A stretch of DNA of 64,000 nucleotides, taken from NCBI RefSeq assembly GCF_006476045.1, contig NZ_SRZY01000011.1:186001-250000 (forward strand), written 5' to 3'. The notes under the pieces were generated by a model that was not told the DNA's origin, searched no databases, and worked only from the letters and a program-made list of their open reading frames with translations. This stretch comes from Sphingobacterium lumbrici (GTDB lineage: Bacteria; Bacteroidota; Bacteroidia; Sphingobacteriales; Sphingobacteriaceae). This document shows positions 44,446 through 53,348 of the stretch, piece by piece (within the stretch, counting starts at the first letter, position 1; the number at the start of each line of letters is the position of its first letter). A program made the position numbers and the translations under genes.

Positions 44446-44717
44446 AGTGCTAAGGTACGATGGTAGCGCGTAAAGCCCAAATAATTGCTGCATATTTTAT
44501 TATATTGCTGCTTAACTTTACATCAATGGGATCATTTATAATAGAAGCTGTCGAAAACGGTGTGAATTATACCGGTATTTCGCTGGATGAAGCTGACCTA
44601 CAGAGGGAGTGAACATTGAAAATTAAATGGTTAAATATTGTAAAAAAATCATGGTAATGGCATGGTTTTAATTATGAAGCAAATCTTATTGTGTTTTTTA
44701 ACGTAGCTTTGTAGACT

Positions 44718-46373
44718 ATGAAGATTCAAGTTATCAAGTTTTTGACCCTATTGGGGATTGTTGCAGGTCTATTTTTTGGATGCTCATCTAAGCGCAATAA
44801 GACTCCGATAGGTAATCCTGTCGAAAGTGCGGTTACATCTGTAAAATTGGATACATTAAAGAAAGAGCAAGCTCCTGAGAAGGCCAAAGATACGTTGCGC
44901 GCGCCAAGTTATACGCAAGCGGTAAGTCCGAAAGAGGAAGAGACTTCTATCAAAGTAACGTTGCCTAGAGTTCAACGCGAATTTCGTGCGGCTTGGGTAG
45001 CTACGGTTGCTAATATCAATTGGCCGTCCAGAAATAATCTATCTACAGATCAGCAAAAAGCAGAAGCCGTTCATCTACTGGATATGTTAAAAGAAAATAA
45101 CTTCAATGCTGTTATTTTTCAAGTCAGACCATCTGCTGATGCGTTGTACCAGAGTCAATATGAGCCTTGGTCATATTTTCTGACTGGCGAAATTGGCAAA
45201 AAGCCTTACCCTTTTTATGATCCACTGGAATTCTGGATTGAAGAGGCACATAAAAGAGGTTTAGAGTTACATGTTTGGCTTAATCCCTATCGTGCCCATC
45301 ACACCAATGGCGGATCAGTAACTGGGCAATCAATGGTAAATCGCGCATCCGACCATATCGTGCGGTTAAAAAACGGAATGTATTGGTTTGATCCTGCGGA
45401 TCAACGTACGCAAGATCACGCTGCTGCGGTTGTAAAGGATATTGTGAAACGCTATGATATTGATGGCGTTCATTTCGATGATTATTTCTACCCTTACGCA
45501 TCTTATAATGGGGGAGCAGACTTTCCGGATAACAAAACATGGAATGCCTACCGCAGTGCAGGTGGACACTTATCGCGTGCAGACTGGCGTCGATATAATG
45601 TAAATAAATTTATTGAACGCGTATATGCAGATATTAAAGCCGAAAAGAACTATGTCAAATTCGGACTTAGTCCATTTGGTATTTGGAAACCGGGCTATCC
45701 AGCCGGAGTGACAGGCTCTTCGCAATACGATGAATTGTATGCAGATGCCAAGTTGTGGTTGAATAAAGGGTGGATTGATTATTTTACCCCCCAGTTGTAC
45801 TGGCCTATTAACCCTTCGAAACAAAGCTTTACCGCACTCTTGAAATGGTGGCAATCTGAAAATACGCATAATCGTCATCTATGGCCAGGACTGAATACGG
45901 TGGGTGTGAGTGTGTCTGACAAACCTACAGAAATTGTGAACCAAATTGAAGCGACACGAGAAATCATACCAAATAGCGTAGGTGCGGTTCATTGGAGTAT
46001 AGCTGGGCTGACAAAGAGTCCAACAATGTTAAACAAGATTAGTAATGGGCCATACAGGCAAAAATCACTTATTCCTAAAAGTCCTTGGTTATCTGCGAAT
46101 CCTCTTTTACAACCCACTTTATTGCTGACGATTGAAAAAGGAAATATTTTTGCTAAATGGTTACATAAGCAACCTGATCAAGTTTTTCACTGGGTACTTT
46201 ATAGTCGCTATGGCGATACATGGGAGACAGAGATTTTGGATGCTAATATCACAGCGATGGAATTTGGAAAGTCCAAAAACGGTAAGAATTTGAATGCTGT
46301 TGCTGTTCAAGCAATAGACCGCTTAGGCAATGAGAGCGAGTATATAGCGAAAAGTGTTAAATTAGATATATAA
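44718..46373 (+). CDS. GHL10-family glycoside hydrolase, lipoprotein
   Basis: A 551-residue protein with a lipoprotein signal (lipobox cysteine C22 in LFFGCSSK), a Ser/Pro/Lys linker, and a GHL10/PF02638 catalytic barrel (about 90-430) with REFRAAWVATVANINWPS, FQVRPSADALY, HVWLNPYRAH and the acidic DGVHFDDYFYPY. Related enzymes act on peptidoglycan or other amino-sugar glycans. It has a C-terminal fibronectin-like region (about 450-551). It is probably on the outer-membrane inner leaflet. Confidence 0.9.
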   Translation: MKIQVIKFLTLLGIVAGLFFGCSSKRNKTPIGNPVESAVTSVKLDTLKKEQAPEKAKDTLRAPSYTQAVSPKEEETSIKVTLPRVQREFRAAWVATVANINWPSRNNLSTDQQKAEAVHLLDMLKENNFNAVIFQVRPSADALYQSQYEPWSYFLTGEIGKKPYPFYDPLEFWIEEAHKRGLELHVWLNPYRAHHTNGGSVTGQSMVNRASDHIVRLKNGMYWFDPADQRTQDHAAAVVKDIVKRYDIDGVHFDDYFYPYASYNGGADFPDNKTWNAYRSAGGHLSRADWRRYNVNKFIERVYADIKAEKNYVKFGLSPFGIWKPGYPAGVTGSSQYDELYADAKLWLNKGWIDYFTPQLYWPINPSKQSFTALLKWWQSENTHNRHLWPGLNTVGVSVSDKPTEIVNQIEATREIIPNSVGAVHWSIAGLTKSPTMLNKISNGPYRQKSLIPKSPWLSANPLLQPTLLLTIEKGNIFAKWLHKQPDQVFHWVLYSRYGDTWETEILDANITAMEFGKSKNGKNLNAVAVQAIDRLGNESEYIAKSVKLDI

Positions 46374-46389
46374 TATACTTGTTGGTGAT

Positions 46390-46422
46390 CTCTGTTTTTG
46401 GTTTTTTATCCCAAAAACAGAG
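46390..46422 (+). terminator. Hairpin downstream of the GHL10 gene
   Basis: CTCTGTTTTTGG (46390-46401) and CCAAAAACAGAG (46411-46422) form a perfect 12-bp stem with a T-rich 9-nt loop. There is no clear T-run after it, so termination is likely but not certain. Confidence 0.55.
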
Positions 46423-46521
46423 GAGAGACTGCTTATCTATAAATGTCTTATGTACTGAAGCGTCACGGAGTGCACACCGATACCGCATTGGTCATCCCAT
46501 AGTTCCGGACGAAATAGTCCT

Positions 46522-46554
46522 GTTTGTGAATTCAAAGCATTTTATCTAAGTTTA
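46522..46554 (+). promoter_or_regulatory. Promoter of the GT51 gene (shared cassette, copy 1)
   Basis: TTG at 46524-46526 and TAAGTTTA at 46547-46554 have 20-nt spacing. Bases 46522-46553 match 49264-49295 at 31 of 32 positions. The GT51 ATG is 20 nt downstream of the -7 box. Confidence 0.75.
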
Positions 46555-46574
46555 TTGGAGAATTTTAGAGGAGC

Positions 46575-48632
46575 ATGTTAGATAAGTATCTGCCGAAAAT
46601 AAGTGCCAATCAAAAACAATGGATTGGGGTAAGTATAGTTGCCTTACTCGTGGTAGTAGGTGTGGGAATAGTTGTAGGTTTATCCAAAAGAGATGCTTCT
46701 CTCCGGGAAGCGGTTGATAAGGCTCAGCGTAAACTTAAGGGCGTACACAAAGTAGACCTTCAAATCCAGAAATATCAGTTTGAAGGACTTAATACGGTTG
46801 TGCTGGAAGATGTTGTTGTTATTCCCGAAGATAGGGATACTTTGTCGATGATCCAAAAATTGAAGGTCTCTATCCGGCTTTTACCATTGCTGTTTGGTCA
46901 TGTTAAAATTGCGGATCTCCATTTGTACAATGGAAAGGTTGCCTTTGTCAAGAAAGATTCGGTGAGTAACTATGACTTTTTATTTCGGAAAAAAGAAAAG
47001 GATACAACTGTCATTGAAGAGCCGACAGAACGTAATTTTGCGGAGTTCGTTGAAAAAATTGCAAAGCAGGTGTTTTCAAAAGTCCCCAATGATATGCAAA
47101 TGGTGCACTTTGAAGTCTCTTATAAGGATGAGAATATATCGCAAAAGATTCGTATTCCAGAAGCAATCATTGATGACGGAGATTTTGAAACCAGTATGTT
47201 CTTAAACGAGCATGATGCCGAATGGATACTGAAAGGACACGTTGACGGAGATGCACAGCAGCTCAAGGTGGCGATTTCTGCAAAAGATAAAAATACCGAA
47301 GTTCCTTTCTTGAAGAGCAAATATGGGTTGAAAGTAAGTTTCGATAAGCTGGTTTTCGATCTCAACCGGATTAAGAAAGAAAGTAAGAACCTGTTGTTTA
47401 TCGAAGGAGGGTGGGAGTACGAAAATCTTGTGGTTAATCATGATAGATTGTCCGATCAGGACATTGTTCTTCCTCATGGTATAGCCGAGGGGGGAATTCA
47501 GGTTGCATTTGATTATATTGCATTAAGTGAGGATACACGTGTTACCGTGGAAGATTTTACCGTAAGTCCGATATTGAAATATACATTAAAGCCTCAGCGG
47601 AAACTTGAACTGGCAATACATACCGGAAGGTTCAACGTCCAGCGTTTTTTTGACGCCATCCCGCAGGGTCTGTTTGAGAGTTTGGAAGGTGTAAAAGTAG
47701 AAGGTGATGTGAAATATGATTTGGATTTTTCGGTCGTATTGGATGACCCCGATAATCTGATGTTTAAGTCGCGCATCGATGATGCAGATTTAAAAATTGT
47801 GAAATGGGGGAAGGCAGATATCAATAGATTGAATTCCAGCTTTGTGTATGAAGCATACGATGATACTACGATGTTGCGGACCTTCGTTGTCGGTCCGGAA
47901 AATCCGAAATACGTTTCTTTAAATAACATATCTGAAGTTCTAAAAACAACAGTCCGGAACACGGAAGACCCCTTTTTTTTTAAGCACAAAGGGTTTGAAG
48001 AAGAAGCGTTCAAACTGTCCATAGCGACAAATATTAAAGAGAAGAAATTTAAAAGGGGGGCCAGTACGATCTCCATGCAGCTGGTGAAGAATGTATTTCT
48101 GAACAGGAAAAAAACGATGAACAGGAAACTGGAAGAAATCCTGCTGGTATGGCTCATGGAATCTTCCGGACAGGTGAGCAAGAATCGGTTATTTGAGGTC
48201 TATTTGAATGTGATCGAATGGGGAAAGAATATATATGGAATTTCAGAAGCCGCTAACTATTATTTTTTAAAGCAGCCGGCCGACCTGAATATCGGCGAAA
48301 GCCTCTTTCTGTCCAGTATTATTCCTCGCCCAAAAACGGGATTGAACTCATTCGATTATACCGGTCAGCTCAAATCATGGGTACAACGGCATTTTAATAC
48401 TTATGGCGATATCATGCACAAAACGGGTGAACTGAAAAATGTTTCTATCCCTGATAATTATGGGTTCTATGAAGTCGTTTTACAGCCCCAGTTAAGACCT
48501 GCGGCACCGGTAATGAGGGATACGGCTACTTTTGATTCGGATGTAATTGATGCGCATGAGCAAATCATGCGTGATATAGAGATGGAAGAAAAAACAAAAA
48601 AATCTATTTTGGATAAACTATTTCCGTTATAA
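46575..48632 (+). CDS. Peptidoglycan glycosyltransferase (GT51) with AsmA-like N-terminal region
   Basis: The 685-residue protein has one N-terminal membrane helix (about 17-36), a long beta-rich AsmA/DUF-like region (about 50-440), and a GT51 domain with the catalytic E464 in the EDPFFFKHKG motif, then KRGASTISMQLVKN and NVIEWGKNIYGI. No transpeptidase domain is present, so it is a monofunctional glycan polymerase of an unusual large type. It probably acts at the periplasmic face of the inner membrane. It has its own promoter. Confidence 0.88.
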   Translation: MLDKYLPKISANQKQWIGVSIVALLVVVGVGIVVGLSKRDASLREAVDKAQRKLKGVHKVDLQIQKYQFEGLNTVVLEDVVVIPEDRDTLSMIQKLKVSIRLLPLLFGHVKIADLHLYNGKVAFVKKDSVSNYDFLFRKKEKDTTVIEEPTERNFAEFVEKIAKQVFSKVPNDMQMVHFEVSYKDENISQKIRIPEAIIDDGDFETSMFLNEHDAEWILKGHVDGDAQQLKVAISAKDKNTEVPFLKSKYGLKVSFDKLVFDLNRIKKESKNLLFIEGGWEYENLVVNHDRLSDQDIVLPHGIAEGGIQVAFDYIALSEDTRVTVEDFTVSPILKYTLKPQRKLELAIHTGRFNVQRFFDAIPQGLFESLEGVKVEGDVKYDLDFSVVLDDPDNLMFKSRIDDADLKIVKWGKADINRLNSSFVYEAYDDTTMLRTFVVGPENPKYVSLNNISEVLKTTVRNTEDPFFFKHKGFEEEAFKLSIATNIKEKKFKRGASTISMQLVKNVFLNRKKTMNRKLEEILLVWLMESSGQVSKNRLFEVYLNVIEWGKNIYGISEAANYYFLKQPADLNIGESLFLSSIIPRPKTGLNSFDYTGQLKSWVQRHFNTYGDIMHKTGELKNVSIPDNYGFYEVVLQPQLRPAAPVMRDTATFDSDVIDAHEQIMRDIEMEEKTKKSILDKLFPL

Positions 48633-48644
48633 ATAAATGCAAAA

Positions 48645-48661
48645 CATTTTATCTAAGTTTG
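48645..48661 (+). promoter_or_regulatory. Promoter of hpt (shared cassette, copy 2)
   Basis: CATTTTATCTAAGTTTG contains the -7 box TAAGTTTG (48654-48661) and is identical over CATTTTATCTAAGTTT to the copies at 46.5 and 49.3 kb. The expected -33 TTG is absent here. The hpt ATG is 19 nt downstream. Confidence 0.6.
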
Positions 48662-48680
48662 ATTAAGAAAGAAATTAAGC

Positions 48681-49220
48681 ATGAAGGCTATAGAAATAGA
48701 TGATCTTTATTTTGAACCGTTTATTGAATACGATCAGATCAAGAAACGTATTCGCTTAATAGGTATTGATCTCAACGTAAAGTATGAAGATAAGCACCCC
48801 GTATTTGTAGGCGTGCTCAATGGGTGTTTTATGTTTATGGCCGACTTGATGAAGCAGGTGCATGTGCCTTGTGAAATGTCTTTTGTTAAACTTGCGTCCT
48901 ATAATGGAATCAATCAAGGAGAAATAAGTGAATTGATCGGTGTGGGCATGGATTTACGTGGAAGAGATGTTATCCTTGTCGAGGATATAGTGGATACCGG
49001 TAAATCCTTAAAGCATACAATGGATGCTTTGGAAGGGTTGGGGGTGAATAGTGTTGCGGTATGCACGTTACTTTTAAAACCTTCCTGCTTAGCCTATCAA
49101 TTTGATAATATCATGTATGTGGGGTTTGAGATTGATAAAGAATTTGTCGTCGGTTATGGTCTTGATTACAATGGTCAATGTCGTAATCTTCCGGATATTT
49201 ACCGTCAGGTGATTAAATAA
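48681..49220 (+). CDS. hpt: Hypoxanthine phosphoribosyltransferase
   Basis: A 179-residue type I phosphoribosyltransferase with VGVLNGCFMFMADL, the PRPP-binding loop VEDIVDTGKS (about 103-112) and a VGFEIDKEFVVGYGLDYN region characteristic of HGPRTs. It salvages hypoxanthine/guanine to IMP/GMP. It stands between the GT51 and DUF4271 genes, with a separate promoter for each neighbour. Confidence 0.95.
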   Translation: MKAIEIDDLYFEPFIEYDQIKKRIRLIGIDLNVKYEDKHPVFVGVLNGCFMFMADLMKQVHVPCEMSFVKLASYNGINQGEISELIGVGMDLRGRDVILVEDIVDTGKSLKHTMDALEGLGVNSVAVCTLLLKPSCLAYQFDNIMYVGFEIDKEFVVGYGLDYNGQCRNLPDIYRQVIK

Positions 49221-49263
49221 TGCAGACGATAAGAAGAAGATGTACATGAGCACGCTTCGGTGG

Positions 49264-49296
49264 GTTTGTGAATACAAAGCATTTTATCTAAGTTTG
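49264..49296 (+). promoter_or_regulatory. Promoter of DUF4271-hemD (shared cassette, copy 3)
   Basis: TTG at 49266-49268 and TAAGTTTG at 49289-49296 have 20-nt spacing. The box ends 6 nt before the ATG at 49303, so transcription would begin at or next to the start codon. This also shows that the frame extending up to 49240 is not the real start. Confidence 0.75.
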
Positions 49297-49302
49297 GATG
49301 CA

Positions 49303-50280
49303 ATGAATACGCTAGGCAGGAAACGGCAACGTATAAAAAAATGGTATTATGTGGTGACTATATTTTTATGGTTCATCGCTATCCCCTTTGGTTACTCTCA
49401 ACATCAAGATACCCTATTTCAAGATGAGGGTACAGCAGTTCGGTTGGATGCCGGATTTAAGCAAGGCGTAGATTCTTCCTATGTAGACCTGCTTTTTATT
49501 AATCCCGATCGAGCACATTATTTTGTGGATAAATATCGAGATGATCTTATTGTAAAAGGTAATGATTTTATAGGATGGATTACATTTTCGAACCGGTTAA
49601 TCAAAGAAAAGCAGATTGATATTATTCCAGCATTCCATAAAGTCCAACGGCCCGATTGGATAATTGGCGTATTGATATTGTTGTTTCTTGGTATTGGGTT
49701 GATTCGGTTTTTCTTTCCTGTAGACTTTCAGCGTATCATTGAATCATATTATAACGAGCGGGAGCTTCAACAAATTAGTAAAGAAGATAATATAATGACC
49801 TCTTGGCCTTATATTTTTTTGTATCTGATTTTTAGTTTGTCTTTAGGACTGTTTTTATTGATTTATCAATCGCGATTTGATGATATAAATGCTCTTAATC
49901 CGGTGAATTTTCTTAAAATTTCGGGCATCGTTGCCTTACTTTTTGGACTTAAAATATTAATTATTCGTATCATCGCTTTCATCTTTGAAATTGAACGAAT
50001 GGTGCGGGAATACATTACTATACTTTATTTAGTGTATTTTAATAGTATGCTTTTTTTGATGCCCGTATTGCTGTTTGTTACGTTTTTACCGAAGTCCTAC
50101 TTTAATTTTTTGTTAATTTTGTTTTCGATAATTGTATCTATTCTGTTTCTATATAGGTTTTTACGAACGGCCTGGGGATTATTAGGTAATCATAAGTTTT
50201 CAATCTTTTATTTAATTCTTTATCTTTGCAGTCTCGAAATCACGCCGATTTTAATATTAGTGAAAGCACTAAGTAATTAA
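49303..50280 (+). CDS. DUF4271 domain-containing membrane protein
   Basis: From the ATG at 49303 the protein is 325 residues. It begins with a basic segment and one hydrophobic helix, has a soluble region (about 50-125), and then about six to seven membrane helices. The DUF4271 family is Bacteroidota-specific and frequently precedes hemD, as here (13 nt gap). Function is unknown; a link to haem or envelope metabolism is only suggested by context. Confidence 0.85.
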   Translation: MNTLGRKRQRIKKWYYVVTIFLWFIAIPFGYSQHQDTLFQDEGTAVRLDAGFKQGVDSSYVDLLFINPDRAHYFVDKYRDDLIVKGNDFIGWITFSNRLIKEKQIDIIPAFHKVQRPDWIIGVLILLFLGIGLIRFFFPVDFQRIIESYYNERELQQISKEDNIMTSWPYIFLYLIFSLSLGLFLLIYQSRFDDINALNPVNFLKISGIVALLFGLKILIIRIIAFIFEIERMVREYITILYLVYFNSMLFLMPVLLFVTFLPKSYFNFLLILFSIIVSILFLYRFLRTAWGLLGNHKFSIFYLILYLCSLEITPILILVKALSN

Positions 50281-50293
50281 AGAAAAGAATTTT

Positions 50294-51061
50294 ATGCAGA
50301 TTGATGTAGCAAGAGCCAAAAAAGTAAAGAGCATTTTAGTAACTTTATCCAAACCCGAAAATGACAAATCTCCATACTTTACTTTAGCAGAAAAGTATAA
50401 TTTGAAATTAGATTTCCGTGGATTTATACATGTTGAAGGTGTATCAGCAAAGGATGTTCGTAAAGATCGGATCAATTTTGCAGATTATACCGCTGTAATA
50501 TTTACAAGTAAAAATGCGGTAGATCATTTCTTTCGTGTATGTGAAGAAATGCGTTTTGAAGTTTCTGCAGAGATGAAATATTTCTGTATATCCGAAGCTA
50601 TCGCGCTATACTTGCAAAAGTATATTCAGTATAGAAAGCGCAAGATTTTCTTCGGTAAGCAAACTGCACAGGATCTGGAAGAAGTGTTGAAAAAACATAG
50701 TAAGGAAAAGTTTTTGTTCCCGTGTTCTGACGTTGCGAATGAAGAAACGCAAAAGTGGTTGCAGGAAAACGGTTACAATTTTACGCCGGCGGTATTATTC
50801 CGTACAGTGATAACGGATATTACAGATCTGAAGGATGTTTTCTATGATGTGATCGTCTTTTTTAGTCCTTCGAGTGTACAATCCTTATATGAAAACTTCC
50901 CCGACTTTGTTCAGAATAATACTCGTATAGCTGCTTTTGGAGCGAGCACACAACAGGCTCTTTTGGAGCGTGGTTTGATCCTTGATATTCCAGCGCCGAC
51001 ACCAGCGGCACCGAGTATGACCATGGCAGTCGAACAATATATCAAGCAGGTAAATAAATAA
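50294..51061 (+). CDS. hemD: Uroporphyrinogen-III synthase
   Basis: A 255-residue protein with the weakly conserved two-lobed HemD fold: ILVTLSKPE start, YTAVIFTSKNAVDHFF (about 56-71), and VIVFFSPSSVQSLYENF (about 186-202) followed by IAAFGASTQQALLERG. It cyclises hydroxymethylbilane to uroporphyrinogen III in haem synthesis. It is the second gene of an operon with DUF4271. Confidence 0.88.
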   Translation: MQIDVARAKKVKSILVTLSKPENDKSPYFTLAEKYNLKLDFRGFIHVEGVSAKDVRKDRINFADYTAVIFTSKNAVDHFFRVCEEMRFEVSAEMKYFCISEAIALYLQKYIQYRKRKIFFGKQTAQDLEEVLKKHSKEKFLFPCSDVANEETQKWLQENGYNFTPAVLFRTVITDITDLKDVFYDVIVFFSPSSVQSLYENFPDFVQNNTRIAAFGASTQQALLERGLILDIPAPTPAAPSMTMAVEQYIKQVNK

Positions 51062-51068
51062 AACTTGC

Positions 51069-51155
51069 ATGATTAGGAGCAATATAAGTAAAGAAAAAAG
51101 TTCCTTGAAAGTTCTTGAAGACGTTTTAAAGTATATTCTTTTAGAAAAAAAGTAG
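51069..51155 (+). CDS. Possible 28-residue peptide downstream of hemD
   Basis: An ATG at 51069, 7 nt after the hemD stop, opens a 28-codon frame rich in Lys, Ser and Leu that could form an amphipathic helix (SSLKVLEDVLKYILLEKK). Its stop (51153-51155) lies inside the terminator stem. It could be a real small peptide or chance; no family is recognised. Confidence 0.3.
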   Translation: MIRSNISKEKSSLKVLEDVLKYILLEKK

Positions 51156-51175
51156 TGAAGTCACTACTTTTTTTT
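51145..51175 (+). terminator. Terminator of the DUF4271-hemD operon
   Basis: GTAGTG (51152-51157) and CACTAC (51162-51167) form the core stem with a 4-nt loop, extended by an A-run before and a run of eight T after. Confidence 0.85.
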
Positions 51176-51333
51176 ATATTCAAGAGTTTTTAAGTTAAAA
51201 GATGTTAAATGTAGTGTTAGATTCACATTTTTTTGTTTTTTTTTGTGAGTGCTTTGTTGTAAGCAATTAACCTGTAGTTGTACATGCTTTTTGAGAACGG
51301 ATTATGGTACATTAAGCTTAGAATTGAATTTTT

Positions 51334-52626
51334 ATGAATTACAAACAGTATAAAATTATATTTGGTCTTTTATTCGTATTTACCTCTATGGTTAATATCA
51401 GTTGTAAAGGGCCAGGTAATTCTGGCGAACTAGTGGGGGTTAAGCTTGAAAAATTAAAGGCTAACAGGACTCCTTATGGAATGGTGTTGGTTCCGGGTGG
51501 TACATTTATCATGGGGCAGTCTGATGAAGATATTACGTTCTCCCAAACCGCTCAAAATCGTCAGGTTACGATCGCACCTTTTTATATGGACGATACGGAG
51601 ATTTCCAATAGCGAATACCGACAGTTTGTGTATTGGGTTCGTGATTCAATTCTTATCCACAATTTTTTGGGTGATGATACATACTTTATACAGGGGGCCA
51701 ATGGCGAACGTTATATCGATTGGGGTAAAGTGTATAAAAAATCACCTTGGAATACCAAAGATCAGAGCCAGAAAGAAAGATTTTCGAGTATGTACTATCA
51801 GGGTGAAGACCGTATCTTTGGAAAGAATGAATTGGATGTACGCCTATTGAAATATCATTATGAATGGTACGATTTGCGTGCGGCAGTAGACGGTAAAAGA
51901 GACCCTAATAAAACGCGGTCCGATTTTATCATGCGGGATACGATGTTAGTGTATCCGGATACTACGGTTTGGCTGGCGGATTTTAGTTACGCGGCTAATG
52001 AACCGATGGTAAATGGTTATTTCTCTCATCCTTCATTTGACGATTATCCGGTTGTCGGTGTAACTTGGAGGCAGGCACAAGCTTTTAACTCTTGGAGAAC
52101 CCAGCTGTTTAACAATGTCGCAGCCAAGTATAAAGAAAATCCGAGATTTGATTATCAACTACCATCAGAGGCTGAATGGGAATATGCTGCCAGAGGTGGC
52201 AAGATTGGAATGCAATATCCTTGGGGTGGTCCGACGGCACGTAATGCAAGGGGGTGTTTGATGGCCAATTTCAAACCCGGAAGAGGAAATTATATTGATG
52301 ATGGTATGGCTTATACCGCTCCGGTTTACGCATATTTTCCAAATGATTTTGGATTATACAATATGGCTGGTAATGTGGCAGAATGGACGCAATCAAGTTA
52401 TAATGAGTCTGCATACTCTTTTGTGCACGATATGAACCCAACTTATACCTATCATGCGAAACCAACAGACCATGAGACCATGAAGCGTAAAGTAGTACGA
52501 GGGGGGTCCTGGAAAGATGTAGGATATTTCTTGCAGAATTCGGCGCGGCAATACGAGTATCAAGATACTGCAAAATCATATATTGGTTTTAGATCTGTAA
52601 CAAAATATGCGGGAGTAGCTTACTAA
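51334..52626 (+). CDS. gldK: Gliding motility / T9SS lipoprotein GldK
   Basis: A 430-residue lipoprotein (lipobox cysteine C24 in NISCKG) with an FGE-sulfatase/SUMF1-like fold: GMVLVPGGTFIMGQSDED, DDTEISNSEYRQF, YQLPSEAEWEYAARGG, GNVAEWTQSSYN and a C-terminal VRGGSWKD. In the type IX secretion system GldK and GldN build the periplasmic ring attached to the outer membrane. It is the first gene of gldKLMN. Confidence 0.97.
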   Translation: MNYKQYKIIFGLLFVFTSMVNISCKGPGNSGELVGVKLEKLKANRTPYGMVLVPGGTFIMGQSDEDITFSQTAQNRQVTIAPFYMDDTEISNSEYRQFVYWVRDSILIHNFLGDDTYFIQGANGERYIDWGKVYKKSPWNTKDQSQKERFSSMYYQGEDRIFGKNELDVRLLKYHYEWYDLRAAVDGKRDPNKTRSDFIMRDTMLVYPDTTVWLADFSYAANEPMVNGYFSHPSFDDYPVVGVTWRQAQAFNSWRTQLFNNVAAKYKENPRFDYQLPSEAEWEYAARGGKIGMQYPWGGPTARNARGCLMANFKPGRGNYIDDGMAYTAPVYAYFPNDFGLYNMAGNVAEWTQSSYNESAYSFVHDMNPTYTYHAKPTDHETMKRKVVRGGSWKDVGYFLQNSARQYEYQDTAKSYIGFRSVTKYAGVAY

Positions 52627-52662
52627 CATTATTTAGAATTATAAACTTTATTAACGAAGAAA

Positions 52663-53304
52663 ATGGCAAAGAAAAAGAAATTCGGTTTTAGTATCAATAC
52701 ATTGATCAATTGGGGTGCGACAGTAGTTATTATCGGTTTAATGTTTAAAATATTGAATTTCAAAGGTGGGGAGTGGATGATCGGTGTCGGTTTAGCGGTA
52801 GAAGCCCTTTTATTCTTTATTATGGGATTCATGTCTGCCGAGAAAGATGTGGATTGGACGCGCGTTTATCCGGAGTTGGATGAGGATTTTGGCGGTGAGC
52901 TGCCAGCTAGAAGCACGTCTTCAAATACAGCGCAGCCTGTCGCGATGGGTAATACTATTGCGTTGGATAGACTGTTGCAGGATGCTAAGATCGATGAGAA
53001 CTTGATCGGTAATCTAGGAGATGGCCTGCGTACATTTGGGGATAAAGTAGCTTCTATTTCTAAAGTAGCTGATACAGCTGTGGCTACCAATCAATTTACG
53101 GATAAATTAAATGCCGCTTCAATAGGAGCTTCGCAATTGAGTCACGCTTTTGAGCGTGCGGCTGCGGATTTACAGACCTTTAATGAGTCTTCTGCGGATA
53201 TGTTACAATTCAAGGAACAAGTGGGAACCTTCAATAAAAATTTAGCCTCATTAAATGCGATATATGGCAATATGTTGTCTGCCATGAATGTTAATCGTTC
53301 ATAA
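52663..53304 (+). CDS. gldL: Gliding motility / T9SS motor protein GldL
   Basis: A 213-residue inner-membrane protein with two adjacent helices near the N-terminus (about 12-30 and 38-57; the second contains GLAVEALLFFIMGF with a conserved glutamate), then a cytoplasmic helical region. With GldM it forms the proton-driven rotary motor that powers type IX secretion and gliding. It lies 36 nt after gldK and 44 nt before gldM. Confidence 0.96.
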   Translation: MAKKKKFGFSINTLINWGATVVIIGLMFKILNFKGGEWMIGVGLAVEALLFFIMGFMSAEKDVDWTRVYPELDEDFGGELPARSTSSNTAQPVAMGNTIALDRLLQDAKIDENLIGNLGDGLRTFGDKVASISKVADTAVATNQFTDKLNAASIGASQLSHAFERAAADLQTFNESSADMLQFKEQVGTFNKNLASLNAIYGNMLSAMNVNRS

Positions 53305-53348
53305 AGTAGTAGTTTAATTTAGAAAGCGAATAAGGGAAATTACACATT

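Noticed and set aside
44526..44612. 28-codon ORF upstream of the GHL10 gene
   Set aside because: No conserved neighbour, promoter or family signal; length is compatible with chance. The rest of 44446-44717 shows nothing clear.
49240..49302. Upstream extension of the DUF4271 protein
   Set aside because: This stretch contains the promoter (TTG-N20-TAAGTTTG), so it cannot be part of the normal coding sequence.
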